DNA of 64,000 bases from Manis javanica. Taxonomy: Eukaryota > Chordata > Mammalia > Pholidota > Manidae. This document shows positions 26,952 through 40,422 of this stretch, in pieces (within the stretch, counting starts at the first letter, position 1; each line of letters opens with the position of its first letter). The position numbers and the translations under genes are program-made. Under the pieces are notes generated by a model. That model saw only the letters and a program-made list of their open reading frames with translations, made no database searches and had not been told where the DNA came from. The stretch spans positions 91,684,001 through 91,748,000 of the forward strand of contig NC_133157.1 in the NCBI RefSeq assembly GCF_040802235.1, written 5' to 3'.

Positions 26952-27289
26952 GTAAGTAGTGGAAATGAGTGACTCTGCCAAGATTGTGAGCAGGAAGATG
27001 TGACCAGCATGAGCCACCTCAGCCCAAGAGAGCACAGCCTGCTCCCTCTCTCCATGTGCTGAGCTAGTGAAACTCCCTTGGAGAAGGCCGGTGGGAAATT
27101 CAACACTGATATGTGTGTCTTTATTTAAGTATCTGCATTTCTTATATAAAGAGAAAATGCTGACTTTGGATAAGAATTCAGTTCAACTCTTACTTACCAA
27201 ATACGTAGGCATTATGCAAACACTTTGAAAACAGAAGCAACATGATCTTGCCCTTGTCATTCAGAAGCGCCTACGTTTTGGCCACCAGT

Positions 27290-27480
27290 GGTCTACTGAG
27301 AGACACTGTAATGTATTCGAGAGCATGAAGGCAGGGTTCAAGTCCTGCATTCAAGCCCTGGATCAGTCTTTTAGTAGCCGTGTGACCCTGGACAAATTAC
27401 CTCACACCTCTCTGTGCATCTGTAAAGCATGGATACCAATGGAGCCCACGTGGCATGTGGTAAGCACTCTAAATTTTGCC
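27290..27480 (+). repeat. MIR SINE
   Basis: Matches MIR order: GGGTTCAAGTCCTGCATTC, GTGTGACCCTGGACAAATTA, CTCACACCTCTCTGTGCATC, TGTAAAGCATGGATACC. Confidence 0.75.
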
Positions 27481-28799
27481 ACTGTTTTCCCTGTATTGAG
27501 GCTAGAGTTCCACCCAGTGAGCCTTGGTCTCCTTGGTAACTAATGACTGGCTACACTGCAGTTGTTCAGGGGTACAAGTAGAGGCTCTAACTAGAAAAAG
27601 CTAATGCACATATTAGGAATAAGTCCAAATCTTAAGCATCACTAAATAAAATGGGTCGGTTTTAATCACCACATGTAATTTCTTGCTCAAATATAGTTCA
27701 AATGTTGGCAGTATTCAGATAAAATCAGTGATATAACAATGGAATATTTTTAAAAACTAACACAAACTGTTAGGATACCCATACTTGGAAGTAAAATGGA
27801 TAAGGCAAGACTGATTTAGAATATAGGTGGAAATCCAGCAAATATAATCAAATCATACTTTTCATTTTTCAGACATTTCAACTATATCAAGTAGTTGGTA
27901 ATTCTCAGAAAGAGTAAATCAGTACCCTTCATCCAGAACTGTACTTTGAAAAATGTGGGGAAGATCTATCATATTCTAGTTCTATAAAAAATGCTGGTAC
28001 AACATTAATATTTGTTCTGTTATCCTCTGTATTTTACTATGTATTTTTAAATGTTCAAATTATTAAAGATAAAAAAGAAAGGAAAATCATAGGTGGTGAG
28101 GTGGAACAGGATAACCTGAAGTAGAAAAATTTTAGCTTATTTTTAAACAGCTCCTATAGTGAACAATCCATATTCTTGACACTGGCAGTTTTCCTCATTC
28201 TGTACTTGGTGACATTTAATTAGCCAACTTCGGGGCATTTTGGAATTGCACTTAATCCATGGACATGATCCTTTAAGAGAATCTCAAATGGTTTTCTGAG
28301 TATCAAAAGTCATTAGTCACTTGCCAGTGATACTTCTTAGTTAGAAAAGGACACGTCTGCTGGCTCAACATGTAACGGTTGCTGGAAGCGTCACCCACAG
28401 CCCAGAGCTGGTGTACGGTTCTCAGCTGTGCCTTCTTCTTGGCCATAGAAATGCTTCCTGCCTCCAGGGGTCAGATGTGTCTGTCCATCTGATGCCCCTT
28501 CCTGGGAGAGTGGTGAGGAAGGTGACTCTAAAATCTGTATTATAAACATAACATCTCCACCATCTCCATAATCACAGCCAGGACACGGGATTCTTTGCTG
28601 GCATTGAACATTTATTGCCCGGAACAGCTGCAGAAGCTAGGAACTGTTGCCAAGGAATGGACAGCTTCCATCCTCGACGAAGTACCGAAGCACTTCAGGC
28701 TGGGGTAACACACATGACCTAGCTTGGGCCCCACAGCTGTCGTCCTGGAGGGCATATGGGGTCCAGGTCTAGGCAAAGCCGCTCTAGTCCCCACAAACC

Positions 28800-28990
28800 C
28801 AGGAATCACAGCTATTACTGCCACACACAGCATGCCATGCCTTCCGTAAGAGTTTATTTTATCCCTACAGCATTTCCACCAGTGCTGCCTCTGCCCGGTT
28901 TTACAGTTAGAGAAAGGAGGCCCAGAGAGGCACCCCACATTCCAGGTCACTGAGCTGGAGAGGCAGAGCCCTGATTCACGACCACCCAGG
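28800..28990 (-). repeat. MIR SINE, antisense
   Basis: Antisense MIR words: TTTTACAGTTAGAGAAAGGA, GGCCCAGAGAGG, AGGTCACTGAGCTGG. Confidence 0.65.
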
Positions 28991-29479
28991 CCTCCCGTTC
29001 CCTGGGGGGTTGGCATGTTCTCCAGAGGCCGTGTTCAGCCATCACCATGAGCAATTCCAGCCCAGCTTATCAGAAGCCACACCTGCAGTCACATCCAGCT
29101 CCCTTGTGCAGAGCCTCACTCCGAAGTAAATTTTAAAATGAGCGATGCATGATGAGCTTAGCCAAGACACCCAGCAAACGTGACTCCCTGGACGGCATGT
29201 CATCTCTGAGTCATGGCAATAGATCCTGATCTCTGCAGTGGAGAGGTGTAGGCAGGAGGGAGGGAAGGAGAAAAAGGAAAGAAGAAAAGAAAGAAAAGGT
29301 GATTTGGAGAGATGAATGCAGCCCCAATGAGAAGCCAGCAGGCAGTGTCTACATCTGTAGCCCAGCGGTCCCACAGCAGTTTATTCCACAGCCCCCTAGA
29401 CACCAAGGACATTTTACAGCCAATTTAATGTCCTCATTTACTATGGCAGTGCTGTTAAATATGTTAAAATAAATGTCTA

Positions 29480-32400
29480 CTAATGAAGTACATGTTCAGG
29501 GAAGTGGGTAAATCTTTCATTGCCGCTGATGCATGTCTTCAAATGAACAAACACCCATATCAAGATTTAGGACATTATCAGCCCCAGAAGCCATCCCCAC
29601 ATCTGCTCTGTGTCCTTGAAAGTGGCCATTATCCAGATTTCTGACACCAGATTGCTTTTGCCATTTTTGAAAATGCTGTCTTAGAATCACACAGAGGAAG
29701 TCTTCTGTCTTGGGTTCCCTCAAACAATATTTTGCAGGGCAAATCATCCCTGTTGCTGATGAAGTCATCCTGTTCTCTTTTATTGTGTGAAGTAGTCCGT
29801 TCACTGAGCGCAATACTATTTACTTGCCCCTCACTGTTCATGGATGGTGACTCTTAATTTGGGACCACAAAGGGCTGCTGCGAAGACCCTTGTGTGCCTC
29901 CTGCACATAAGTACACGCTTCCTGAAACATGTGTCTGTGTATCTGTGTGCACATTTACATTTGTATGGACATTTACTTTACACTTACCAGCCATAGGCTA
30001 TGCATAGTCTTTCTAGGAACTGCCACCATTGTCAGAGTGTTTGCACCCTGCAGGAGCCTGCCAGCCATGCAGGGGATTGACAGTTGCTCTGTATCCTTGC
30101 TACCACTTATCATTAGCTTTTTAAAATTTAGACATGCAGTTGGGTTTATAATAATACAGAATGATGTTCTTAATTTGCATTTCTTGATGGCTGATGAGGT
30201 CATCTGGATTTTTTGAGGTGTTGTTTCATGTATTTGTTCATTTTTCTGTTCTGCTATCTCCCTTCAAATTGATTTTTAAGAGTCATAGAGGGGAATTTTT
30301 TGTCAGATACCTAGTATTACAAATTTTATCTCTACCTCTGTGGTTATCTAGACTTTATCTCTAGACTTTAGACTCTCTTGGTGAGCCTTTGATCAACAAA
30401 AGTTGTTAATTTTAATGAAGTCCATTTGTTATCTGTATTTTTGGTCAGAGCCTCCTGAGGCCTATTTAAGAAATCTTTGCTATATTCCCCTTTGTTACCA
30501 CCTAGATATTTTATCATTTAACTTTTTATGTGAAGGTCTATGATACACCTATAGTTTATTGTGTGTGGTATGAGGCAGGGGTCAAGGCCCATTTAGTTTT
30601 GGTTTCAATTCCCAGGTATCTCAGTTTTTAATCATGAATAGGTGTTGAATTTTATGATTTTTATACATATAGTGAGATGAGTAGATGGTTTTTATCATTT
30701 GTTCATTTAGTGTGAAAAATTGCACAGATACGTTTTCTAATATTGAATCTACTTTTCATTCCTTAAATTCGCCTTACTTGGTTGTGTTGTATTATCCTTT
30801 CATGATATAGCTGGGTTTAATTTGTTAATATTTTGTTGAGGAATTTGTACCTACATTTGTGAATTTGATCTATTATATTCTTTCTTATAAAATTAGGCTC
30901 TCATCTGACAGTTACACTCACCCATTAGTGAATAAGAAAGTGTTCCCTGTCTTCTAGGCTGTGGAATAGTTTGGGTCAGATAAGGTGGTATTTCTTCCTT
31001 AAAGTTTGTAGAATTCACCAAGGAAGCCATCCGGGCTGAGAATTGTCAGGGGGAAGGTTTAATTTCTACATTCAGGTGTTTTAAATTAGACACATGATGA
31101 TTCAGATTCTCTATTTCTTACGTTAATTATAAGTTGTTTTTTTTCAGGGAATCTGTCCTTTTAATCTACATTTTCTATATTCTTTTGTTATACATTTAAT
31201 GTATATAAGAGCTATACTGATATCTCCTTTTTCCTTCCTGGTGTTGGTAATTTGTGTTTTCCTTGTTTTTATCTTGCTTTTAAGCTCTTACCGATTTTAT
31301 CAGTGTTTTCCAGGCACAGCGTTTTGACTTTGTTCATTCCTTTCTTGTGTGTTTGTTGATTTACTAACTTAGCCTCTTATTTTTATTATTTCTTTAATTC
31401 TGCTGTCTCTGGTTTTACCTTAGTGCTCTTCTTCTAGTTCCTGGAGACAGATGCTCACACACTGACAGTGCTGTTTGTCAACAGTACGTCATCTGTGTCT
31501 GCAAACCACCCCCTCAGTCCTGCTGTAGTTCTGACTTCCAAGTTTTAAGATGTGTGTGTTTCCCATTATCATTTAGTTCTGATTTTTCTAAACTTTTCTT
31601 GTGGTTATTTTTAATTTCATAGGCTATAGAAATCTACAGCTTAATTTCCAATCAGTTATTAATTTTTTATTCAGCTTTTTATTAAGGATTTCTAGTTTAA
31701 TTCATGGTGATCAGTACACTGCATGAATTTGATCCTCTGAAATTTGTTGAGGCTTGCCATATGACCCAAAATGTGGTATATTTTGGCAAAAGTTTCCTTT
31801 TCAGTTGAAAAAAATGTGAATTCTGCAGTTAGTGTTTTGTATGCTAAAAATGTCATTTACATCAAGTTTGTAATCACATTATTTAAATATTCCAATACCA
31901 TTACTGATTGTTTTAACTGCTTGTTCTATCAGTTACTGTTTTAAAACCTCCAGCTATTATTGTGGACTTGTTTCTCTCTTTTTATTTAACTTACACTATT
32001 TGCTTTATGTATTTTAAGGTCATGTTATTAGGGGCATACTAATTTAATATTTTATCATCCTATTAAATCATCCATACTTAGTAGTGCCCCTTGCCTTAAA
32101 AATCTACTTTACCTGATATTAATATAGTTATGTTAGCTTTCTTTCACTTGATATTTGCAAGGCATATTGTTTTCTATACTTTTATTTTGAACTTCCCGGT
32201 TTTTAAATTTGTGTGTCTTCTAAGCTCCATGGGATTTGCTTTTTATTACCACCCTATTTTTATTTTTACATGCAGTATCTTTACACCCATATTTAGACTA
32301 CTCACTAACAACCTGCAGTTCTGACCCACCTGCATCTCTCTGCTGTCTCGACTGCTCTTTGCTGCTTTTGCACTCGTTCTGTGTTTCTTTTTCTTTTATC

Positions 32401-33600
32401 AAATATTTTTATTATGCAAGTTTTCCCTTTTTAGAGCATTAGTCATACCTTCTATTATTATTCTTCTCGTTGTCACCCCAAATTTACAACATGCACCTCT
32501 GCCTCATAGGACGTAGCCTCCAGTTACCATTTCACCACTTTCCAGTGATTTAAGGACTTTACATACAACTCCATTTACTCCATGCTTTAGGTGCTATTGT
32601 TACGTGTTTTAATTCTACAAATATTTAAAATACTACAAGACACAGCTATTGTTTTAAAGTAAGTATTTATTTAGGGCACCCACATATTTGTCTTTCCTGG
32701 TGCTCCTTGGCCCCCCGTGTCTCCACATTTCCATCTGGGTTCACCCTCCTGCTGCCCGAGGACCACCCTGTAGTGTTTCTTTCAGCACCATCCTACCCAT
32801 AATGAATTCTCATTGTCCTTGACTATCTGAAATCATCTTAATTTTGTCTTCATTTTTAGGGTAGTTTTGAGAGTTTTGAACTCTTTATTGACAGTTATTT
32901 TCTTCCATCACATTAAAGATGTACATAATTATTTCTTTTGAAAACTCAGCTGCCAGTCTCACCATTGTTCCATTGAAGGAATATGTCTTTTTTTCTCAGG
33001 GGCTTTGAGATACTTTTTTCTTTGTCTTTGGTTTTCACAGCTGCACTATCATGGGACTCACTGTGGCTTCCTTGTATTTCTCCTTTGGGGATTAGTGGGG
33101 CTTCTTTAATCTATTACTATAACAGTTTCAAAAAGTTCTTGTCTAATAGTTATTAAAATATTGCTTGTACTTTATTCTCTTCTCTCCTTCTGAAACTCTA
33201 TTTTCCCATATGACCGATTTTTTCACCACCTCCTATATATTTCCTACTGATTCTCTCCATTTTCCATTATTTTGTTTCTCTTATCTAGACATATTCTTCT
33301 GGACTATTTTCAATTCATGGTACTCTCACTATGTCTAATCTAATGTTAGACCCTGCTTTTAAATTCTTAATTTTGGGCTTTTTTTTTTAAGTTTTAAAAT
33401 TTCCATTTGATTTTTGTAATCAGTTCCATTTGCTAATAAAAGCCTCCATCTCTTCATCAATTTACCTGAGTATATTAATCAGTGTATATTTAATACACTC
33501 TGTGTATTAAAATACCAGATCTGAATGTCTTTCTAAAATTGTCTATTTTTTTTTTCTTTTTAACTTGACAGTTGATCATTTGGTCCTGTTTCTGGCATGC
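29480..33600 (-). mobile_element. Old LINE-1 (L1M/HAL1-like), antisense, degraded
   Basis: About 4 kb of AT-rich sequence that reads as antisense L1: 3'UTR-like sequence at 29510-29930, then antisense ORF2 words such as TAATTTGCATTTC-TTGATGGCTGATGA, GTAGAATTCACCAAGGAAGCC and GTTAGCTTTCTTT in the expected order. No long frames survive. Boundaries are approximate. Confidence 0.75.
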
Positions 33601-34849
33601 CTAGTTATTTCTATTGAAATTACACATAATTAAATTACAGAGGCTTTAGATGATATCCCACTGCAGAGAGGTTTTCTAACAAAATAGGCAGAGCACCAGT
33701 CGGGACTGAGTTGATCTGAGGCTGTATTTCAGGCTTTGTGAAAACAGGCTTCTCTCTGGTTCATCACTGTTTCTGGATCACAGCTCTTTAGGGTTTCCAG
33801 TGAAAGCCTGGGAGTCCCTCTACCCCACAGACACTGAATTCTGCACATGAAATTGCTAAAATTTCTTCCAAGCATGTCACTTTCTTGGCCCCTGGGTTTC
33901 ACTTCATTTCACCCAGCACGTGAACTTGGGACCCAAATGAGTGTGAGGCCTTAGGTAATCACCTGCTGAGCTCTGGACTCTTTTCCTTTTCTCCAGACCT
34001 GCAGCCCCTCACCTGTTACCCTGAAAGCCCCTCACTCTGCTGCCATCCCTTGCAGTGACACTGTGACAAGCTCAGGGCTTTTGCTCCCTAGATGGTCCCT
34101 AAGCCCTGAGACAGACAGCCTGAGAGACAGCAAAGGGGCAGGTGTGGATGCGTTTCCCTTCCCCGGGTCCCAGTCCTTCCATTCTCCGCTGCTTGGCTGC
34201 TGTCCAAAGCCCTGCCCACTTTGAGGGTCATGCTCACCCAGGTGGGAAGGCGGTCAGTAAGCTGCTCGTTCATACCCACAGAGGAAGCCCACTTTAGTAC
34301 GTATTTTTAATGTTCTTCAAAATGTTTAAAATTCACCTAAACCTAGAGAGCTAATGTTTAATGACCCTATAAGTGCATTTATGTAGAACAGCTGGTTTTC
34401 CTAATGACTTCTCAATTAAAATTCAACTCAAATATTCAATAAGTCTTCTCCAAAGCAGAGTTTAAGTGTTATAAGAGCATTATAAACAAAACGTTCTGAG
34501 CATTTTTAGATATGCAAGATATCACAGACACTGAAGTCCAGTAACAGGGCATTCCACGTGAGCCTTGCTGGAAACAGTGAAGGAGGCGCACGTGCCATAC
34601 GGGCCTGGGCCTGGCCCTGCTGTTCATACTTTCACTCTAAGGTCCTGTTCGAGGACCCTGACCTGAGGAGCTCGTCAGGAATTAGGGTAAAGATTCATGT
34701 ACAAAAATATTTATCGTAATACAAAACAGAAAACATCCTTGATATACCCTAGGGAGTAGTCAGATAATTATTAGCTTCATTAAAAAAGAAGGAAGCCTTC
34801 GGGTCAAAGTGCCCCCGCGTCAATGGGTGACAATCCATCTCCCCGCCAG

Positions 34850-34991
34850 GAGGCTGCACTGTACGCGCAACCACATCCACCTGAACCTGTTCCTCTCCTT
34901 CATCCTGAGAGCCGTCTCGGTGCTGGTCAAGGATGATGTTCTGTACTCCAGCTCCGGCAGGCAGCACTGCCCTGACCAACAGTCCTCCTGA
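34850..34991 (+). CDS. VIPR2: VIPR2 exon 6 (TM2, ECL1) with terminal TGA
   Basis: 142 bp, the human length, after CCCCGCCAG. It encodes [20 protein letters not shown] and continues to [22 protein letters not shown], covering ICL1, TM2 and ECL1. The final codon, expected to be Trp (TGG) before VGCKL of exon 7, reads TGA at 34989-34991, directly before the donor GTAAGG. A protein stopping here would keep only TM1-TM2 and could not signal. The LHCTRNYIH motif has His for Tyr. Confidence 0.9.
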
Positions 34992-37900
34992 GTAAGGCCA
35001 CCCCTGTGGGCAGAGTCCTCTTGCTGCGGCAGGTGGGGAGTGGGTGGCCTGTAGGCAGTGCAGCCGCCAACCTCCCTGCTCAGCGACCCACCCCTCCTCC
35101 AGACCCCACTTCCCGTGATGAAGTCCTGGAGCTGGTGCACAGGCTCCAAGAGGTCACGCTCAGGCCTGAGAAACAGGCCTGGCCATAACGCGGGGGCCCA
35201 GAGTAGGCCCAGCTCTGCAGGTGAGACAAGGGGGTGGACACAGGCAGGCGGCTGGCTGGGCCCCCTCCCCCACTGCCAGGGCTTGTCAGCAGCAGTTTCA
35301 GGCTGGAAAATCCTGACATGGAGGGACGAGCACAGAGCCATCGTTCTGTCCCCAGATCTCCTTGATTCTGTGTGGGAGATGCTCCCATCAGTCCCCTGCA
35401 CCTGCTGGGAGCCCAGCTGCACGTCTGTGAGGGAGCGTGGGCTCAGCCCTTAGGCACAAGGGCACCTGCATCAGTCACCGGCTCCCACAGACGCAGTGGG
35501 GTGGCCCCTGCCGCCCCGTGGTTCTCCAGCCGCTGGGCTCAGGGAGTGCGCGAGCCGATCTCCAGTGCCAAGCCCACTGCAGCGTGGCATTTATCAGGCC
35601 CCTCACGCGCAGGCCGCTTCCTCGCTCCTCTCCGCTGCATGGCGCCGGTGTCCTCGGGATGCTGGCAGGCATTCGGGCTCTGGTGCCTCGCCCCTGACGT
35701 GGTCGCGCCTCCTGAGGTCGGCTCCTCTTTCCTGCAAGGAGCCAGGACGCTGCCCCGCCTTGTGTTCTGGCCGGATGGCTTTGCCGCACAGTTGCTCTGC
35801 ACTGGACAGATGTGTTCTGATTTGGTTTTAAGAAGTGAACCCCTTTCCACACCACAGAACATCAGCTGTGCCATCAGGCTGCAGGTGAACACATCTGGGA
35901 GGATAATCGGCTCACAACCCACAGGCACTCTTGTCACACCCAGGAGCCCACAAATCCCACCCCAGGAAGTCGGGGAGTCTCCTTGTATGACAAGCACTGG
36001 TGTACCCTGAGGAACCGCCAGCATTTCCCTGGATGGCCTCCAAGCTCGGAGGAGCCTGCCGCCTCCACTGAGTGTCACGGAGCCACAAAGACCAGGCCTC
36101 TGACCATGAGCCGCATCTCAACCCTCTCCTGCCATGTGGACAGTCCTGACTGGCTCCTCACCAAGGGATGGGGGAGGGACGGCACCTGGGGGGGCAGGCC
36201 AAGGGTAACCTGCCCTGCTGGCACCCCACCAGACCTCTGCCACCCCTGTGGATGGGACCACCCCCAGCCATGGCTGGAGCCCCTTCCTGTGCTGGGCTTT
36301 GCCTGCGGACCCTATCAATGGTGCCCAGCCACCTTCAAAAGAGCAATTTGCCCATTTGGTAAATGAGGATGTGGGGCTGAGGGAAGCCCAGCCACCTGCG
36401 GTGTGTCACTGCTGACTGGGCTCAGGCTGCGCTCTGGCCAACTTCAGGCCCACAGCCCTGCTGAGATGCCTGCGGGGCTACTCGGACTGTCCCAGTGGCT
36501 CTGAGGACCGCCGTTCTGGGATGGAGTGGGCAGGGGTGCCTCCTCTCACCACCCCCAAAGCATGGAGCAGAGGTAGGGCACCAGATGCCACCAAGATTCC
36601 TGTGCCAGGGGAGGAAGGGAGGATGGGGGCAGCAGGGAAACGGAGCAGAACATGAGCGGGGGGAGAGTGGGGCCCCGGGAGGAGAAGGGCTCTTCCTTGT
36701 CATTGTCCCTTCATGGGTGCAGAGCCTTGAGTGAGCCCATCGGCCGGGACACTTGGGCCCCACGTGGGGATGGGAAGAAGGAGCCTTTCTTTCAGTTATG
36801 CTTTTTTGACACTTCTCTTCCCAGCTGGGTTCATCCAAACTCACTCCCCCCAACCAGAGCACCTGGGGTGGGTCCCCCAGTGAGGCACTGACGTCTTTCC
36901 TCAGGGTGTGCAGATAGGCCAAGGCATGAAAAAGCCTGTTCCTTTTCGGAAGCCCCCAGCCCCCCCCACCTCTGCCCGCACGGCCTGCACGCCATGGCTG
37001 CCTATGAGCCAGGGTGGTCTGGGATCGCCTGGCTGCCAGAGGCCATGCATGGGACATATAGGAGGTCATTCTCACTGAGACCAGAGCACATGGCATGTGG
37101 GGTCCCTGGGGATGCTCTGAGTCCCAGCCCAGGCTTCCAAGGCCATCCCTGAGGGCCTGAGTCCCCAGCTCAGGAGGGACGCAACTGCTCAACTCTGAGC
37201 CAGCCACACCCCTGGCCTGGGAAGAGCATGTGTATCACAGGGCCAGGCTGGAGGCTGGGTGAGGGTCCTGGGCCCACCGAGCTACCACATCGGCCACAGC
37301 CCGAAGGACAGAAGGGTTGGAGAAAGGGAAGTGAGCAGAGGGGCACAGTGGGTGAGGTGCTCACTGCGTGCGCCCTTCAGACTCAGTTCCTGTGTTTGCA
37401 TCCATGCCCGGAAAGACCACCTGCCTGAGGCTTGCATGGTGCTGTGGGAGCCCTACGCCCTCAGGGGCAGAGCAGCTGTGAACGGGACCCAGGAAACCAC
37501 CCTGCGGCCATCACCACAGACAAGTAACTCTGCCCCAGGCTGAGTGCAGTGGGGGCTCCGGGTGTCAGGCACACCCCCGCGCCAAGGCCCACCTTCTGTG
37601 CTGGCCCCATAGCTGTCTGAATGGTATTTCACACATTCAAAAAAATATCCTGTTTTGCTTGCTCATAATCAGCAACTATAGATGTCACTAGGCTCCCAGG
37701 GACCAGAGAAATGCCTTCCATTCCCATAGGGCCTGGAATGGACACGCATGTCCAGGTGTGACAGCAAACCATACCTGCAGCAGCCCAGGAGACACGCGGC
37801 TTTTCCTTCTCCTTTCGTGGACTTGGGCCTCTTGTATCACAAAGGGAGCTGAAGATTGCCATTTCCCAGGGTCCCCAGCCGTGCACGCACTTGGGCTTGA

Positions 37901-39664
37901 TCCTCTGCTCTGGTTTGTCTGGTTTTTATCCAACTGCCCTGGGAAACCATACTCCAGAGAACATGAACACCAAACTGGAAGTTGACCTTCTGTGGCAGCC
38001 CTAGCCAAGGCGGGCTCCTCCCCTCCACCCTGGTCCGTGCGTGTGGGGCTTGCAGACCAGGGCCAGGCAGGTCAGGACTGCTGCTCTCACCACTGGCCTG
38101 GGCAGGCTCTGCCCCCACGTCTTTGGGATGCCGTCAAGAACTCTGAGGGGTGTGGTTTGAAGCCCTTGAGGATGAAGCTAGCTGGGAGCGCCATGCCCTG
38201 GGCCTTGCAGTCCTCGAGGGTGGTGATGTTGAATGAGAAAATGGACCAGATGCAGACACAGTATTTGCAGTTTTCCCAAGAAAATGAAATAATCTTAAAG
38301 ACCATTTTTCTGCATCCTCTTCCTCATTCAACAGGACGTCGTGGAAATCCTCCAAGCCCAGGGGGTGTCAGTGTTTCCTTTAACTGACCCTGCAGCCCAG
38401 CATGTGGCTGTGACATCCCACCAAGCAGGCACAGCCTCAGTGTTGTGGTTCCTGCTGGCACACACATCTTCATGTGCAGCGCCTCGTCTCTGTCAGATGG
38501 AGCTCTGCAGGGAAGCAGTGCAGTGAACACTCACACTTAGAACTGGGTCACTTTCCCAAAGGCCAGAGAGCTGGCGGCTCTACCCGCCACACACAGCTGC
38601 AGCCTCTGCTGGTCCGGCAGCACGTGCCTCCCTGTCCACACCAAGCCCAACAGCATGACTGCCCCACTGACAGGCTATGGAGCGAGTTTCCCGTGTCTGT
38701 GGCTGTTAAAACGTGCATTTCTGTGTCCGTGAGGCCCTGGTGGTAGGACTCAGGGTCCCAGCCCCAGTAAGCAGTGCCCCTTCCCTGTGCTGCTCCTCAG
38801 AGGCCTAGGGCAGGAGGCGCGCAGGCTGGAGGGCTTAGGACTGTCAGCCAAAGTCCTTGCAGCCTGACGCCGGCTTGACAGGCAGCCACGGGTCCTTTTA
38901 AGCACCCCACAAGTATGTATGCAAGTGGATATAAACATACATCCACATGCCATATGAAAGTATCTGCATCTGCCCTGCTTGTGTGCCCACGCACGTGTGA
39001 GCATATCCACACCATGTGTGTCCACATTATATAAGCATATCCATCCCACACGTGTCCATGCCCATGTGTACACGTCAGTATATCCACATAAACATGAAAG
39101 TGTATCCACATATATGGACGTACGCACAGCCACACGGTAATTTTGGGGGGAGGCTGCAAAGAGACAGAGAACAGAAATTAAAGTCCTTTTTTTCAGGACT
39201 CCTAAGTAAATTTAATGATTAAAAGGAGCAATTTAGTGTTTGCATGTGAAGTTGGAACACCTGGTTCATTTATTACGTGAAGGCCTGAGAGATTGTATTT
39301 AAATATATATGCTTATTATCCTGTGCAATTTTCTCCCCAGAGAAAACCCTTCCAAAACTCCTGGGGAAATAATTGCTGGTTTCTCTTCCTTTTCTGTTTA
39401 TTTCTTCATCCCTTTTAAGAATAGATCTTGGGAAGGACAGAGGGAGGAGGGTTGAGTGGAGGATGGAGAGCAGGGAGGGATGCGGGGAGCCCTGAGCACA
39501 GCTCTGGGGGCTGTCCGAGGTGCCAGCACCTGTGGGGCCTGTGCACACCCGCTCCCCGCTTTCTCTCCTCTCCTCAGAGCAACGTGGGTGTGGTGCTGGG
39601 GGGCAGCTCAGGCTGTCTTGTGCTGCGCTCAGGGCCGTGCCCGTGCTGGTGTGTGACCCTGCAG
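34992..39664 (+). other. VIPR2 intron 6
   Basis: GC-rich unique sequence with many chance open frames on both strands (one antisense frame of 261 codons at 36422-37207). None shows a known domain or splice context. A degenerate CA/TCCACAT-rich tract lies at about 38910-39130. Confidence 0.55.
38910..39130 (+). repeat. Degenerate TCCACAT/CATGTGT-rich tract
   Basis: Recurrent TATCCACA, CATATCC and GTGTCCA words give a loosely periodic, alternating pyrimidine-purine tract. No exact unit could be defined by eye. Confidence 0.5.
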
Positions 39665-39812
39665 GTTGGCTGCAAGCTGAGTCTGGTGCTCTTCCAGTAC
39701 TGCGTCATGTCCAACTTCTACTGGCTGCTGGCCGAGGGGCTGCACCTGCATGCCCTCCTGGTGGCCATGTTCCCCGGCTGCTGCTTCACAGCCTACCTCC
39801 TGATCGGATGGG
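39665..39812 (+). CDS. VIPR2: VIPR2 exon 7 (TM3, ICL2, start of TM4)
   Basis: 148 bp between GACCCTGCAG and GTAAGC. It encodes VGCKLSLVLFQYCVMSNFYW, then LLAEGLHLHALLVAMFPGCC and FTAYLLIGW. The conserved TM3 Cys (GCK) is present. The VEGLYLH segment reads AEGLHLH. The ICL2 segment is one codon shorter than human and has lost the two Arg residues (human PPRRCF, here PGCCF). Frame is preserved. Confidence 0.92.
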
Positions 39813-40361
39813 GTAAGCTGCCCAGCACCCTCCCACCCCCTCCCTGACCCCTCCCTGCTGACCTGGGGGGTACTTTTCAGCTCGGAGAACCCCTGCTCCC
39901 CTGTAGGGTGCACTCAGATCACACAGGGGTGAGCTTTTCTAGGAGACTTCAACTGCCAACACATTACCATTTCTGGGACCCAGGAAGCTGGTTTAAAATC
40001 GCACTGAGCTCACATTCCTGGAGTGTGCCCAAAGGGGGGACAGGCGGGAAGAAGAGCGCAGGGGAGACAGAGCAGGAAGCCCTTCCACTGTGAGGGGTCA
40101 TGGGAGCACAGCTGCCCTGCACTTGAACGAGTGCTCCTGATGCACAGTGGGTGCTCAGCGTTCAGACACACTCGTCTTCACACTTTAATGAGGCCCGGGC
40201 GTGAGCTGGCATCTGTTTATGAGGTGGTTCTGCTTAATCTCGTCATCAGAGAGCCCTGGTCCCCGACGGCCCTGGCTGACGAAATGCACAGCTGTGTCGT
40301 CCCTGCTGGTCTGCACCCAGTGACCAGCCGGGGCTGTGGATGACCGGGTGTCTTTCTGCAG
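39813..40361 (+). other. VIPR2 intron 7
   Basis: A 549-bp intron with GTAAGC donor and TTTCTGCAG acceptor. Nothing else recognised. Confidence 0.75.
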
Positions 40362-40422
40362 GTGTCCCCACCATCTGCACGGGGGCGTGGGCCGCCACCA
40401 GGCTCTCCTTAGAGGACACGGG
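40362..40422 (+). CDS. VIPR2: VIPR2 exon 8 (TM4 end, ECL2 start)
   Basis: 61 bp between TTTCTGCAG and GTGAGT. With the last base of exon 7 it encodes GVPTICTGAWAATRLSLEDT, ending with the first two bases of a Gly codon, as in human. The next exon should start by completing that codon and continue with Cys-Trp-Asp; no such exon follows. Confidence 0.9.

Larger units (their letters stand above)
26952..34849 (+). other. VIPR2 intron 5 (7.9 kb)
   Basis: Half of the intron is an old antisense L1 (about 29480-33600). MIR copies lie at about 27290-27480 and 28800-28990, and a purine-rich run at 29250-29300. The stretch 34660-34780 resembles another L1 3' fragment. Otherwise no gene is seen. Confidence 0.6.

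Noticed and set aside
34809..34991. Sixty-codon frame at exon 6 as an independent small gene
   Set aside because: Its start lies in the intron before the exon 6 acceptor; the conserved part is simply VIPR2 exon 6.
35372..36010. 212-codon plus-strand frame after VIPR2 exon 6
   Set aside because: Not homologous to any known family and overlapped by an antisense frame of similar length; composition effect.
36422..37207. 261-codon antisense open frame in VIPR2 intron 6
   Set aside because: C/G-rich low-stop composition, no recognisable domain, no splice or promoter context, and other frames in the same area are equally open.
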